In this document: piece after piece, positions 41,131 to 41,405 of the stretch
Position numbering within the stretch: the first letter of the stretch is position 1
Layout: each line of letters begins with the position of its first letter
Origin: Candidatus Poribacteria bacterium
Lineage (GTDB): Bacteria; Poribacteria; WGA-4E; WGA-3G
Assembly: GCA_028824685.1 (NCBI GenBank)
Contig: JAPPCZ010000037.1
Location: 1 to 41,405 of the forward strand
Length of the DNA: 41,405 nucleotides
Reading direction: 5' to 3'
Position numbers and translations under genes: made by a program
Notes under the pieces: model-generated
Told to the model about the DNA's origin: nothing
The model's database searches: none
The model's input: the letters and a program-made list of their open reading frames with translations, nothing else

Positions 41131-41405
41131 TGTATATCCTACCCTACTTCCTGAAATGCTCTGTAAGTTCAATGTCCAATTCTGTATTTACACCATAATA
41201 TACCATATCAACAGTGTTGCGTCTACAAGGGATGTGTTGTAGAAAGGATAATCAGAATTATGTCATTTAGCAAGGACATTACCCTACGAGTGTGTAAATA
41301 TTTGGGCATTAACCATGTCATCTTTCTTGTTAGAGGACTTTGATGAAGTTTATAGTAAAGTTTAGAATTAATGATACATATTTATGATTTCATCTATAGC
41401 TATAT

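Noticed and set aside
41288..41304. GAGTGTGTAAATATTTG near the window end, similar to the ISKra4 terminal repeat
   Set aside because: Several mismatches, and the would-be element runs off the window, so it cannot be tested.
1..41405. CRISPR arrays, rRNA genes, integrases, phage structural genes
   Set aside because: Looked for regularly spaced repeats, rRNA-like blocks and phage or integrase motifs and saw none; the repeats present are isolated pairs or hairpins.

Overview
The window reads as chromosomal DNA of an uncultivated Gram-negative bacterium of moderate GC (around 40-45 % by eye). It encodes lipoproteins with lipoboxes, an outer-membrane barrel-like protein and thioredoxin-type secreted proteins. 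The gene mix is Gfo/Idh/MocA oxidoreductases, a sugar-phosphate isomerase-like TIM barrel, an enolase-superfamily enzyme, a secreted SUMF1-type protein, HEAT-repeat proteins, ISKra4 and IS3 elements and many small palindromic repeats. This mix resembles Candidatus Poribacteria and allied sponge or marine lineages. That placement is inference from gene content; there is no rRNA or phylogenetic marker to settle it.

Layout. 1-898 is the 3' part of an ISKra4-family element. 908-2963 is a small catabolic operon (Gfo/Idh/MocA oxidoreductase, TIM-barrel isomerase) closed by a strong hairpin. 2999-4578 is a wrecked membrane-protein gene truncated by a complete IS3-family element with a programmed -1 frameshift site. 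4701-8436 (minus) is a coxM-coxS-coxL type molybdenum hydroxylase operon with a good promoter. 8595-9222 holds a small periplasmic protein and a convergent tRNA-Ala(GGC). 9249-13199 is a tightly packed run: SirB1-TPR protein, a HEAT-repeat/DNA-methyltransferase fusion, a CfrBI-like restriction endonuclease, and tsaB. The last three genes overlap by ATGA. 13264-14947 holds an orphan CopG-type antitoxin and a flippase. 14948-15783 is a gene-poor gap with a pair of operator-like palindromes and a MITE-like repeat. 15784-20339 holds a conserved unknown, two TlpA-type thioredoxin proteins (one with two tandem thioredoxin domains) and a membrane-anchored carboxypeptidase-regulatory-like protein. 20349-25902 holds an orphan UgpC/MalK-type ATPase, another Gfo/Idh/MocA enzyme, a barrel-like protein, a lipoprotein and an enolase-superfamily enzyme. 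25959-28411 (minus) holds a TolB-like propeller protein, an unknown and a SUMF1-domain protein. 28571-32187 holds an aspartoacylase-like M14 enzyme, Xaa-Pro aminopeptidase and a secreted metzincin whose gene is bracketed by a 27-bp direct repeat. 32322-35214 holds a split MntA/HepT module, a MITE, a HEAT/zinc protein and an ECF sigma/anti-sigma pair with a textbook terminator. 35319-39336 holds OppD/OppF ATPases tightly coupled to two tandem paralogous proteins that fuse a nucleotidyltransferase to a HEPN-like domain. 39352-41130 holds an SDR and a convergent acetamidase/formamidase.

The most unusual points are these: the tandem single-chain MNT-HEPN proteins, both with Asn at the position of the catalytic His of HepT; the HEAT-methyltransferase/CfrBI pair wired by overlapping stops and starts to the essential tRNA-modification gene tsaB; a dispersed hairpin repeat embedded in frame inside tsaB whose relative forms the core of a MITE with a possible 9-bp target duplication 20 kb away; and an unattached pair of perfect and near-perfect palindromes 21 bp apart in the 836-bp gap.
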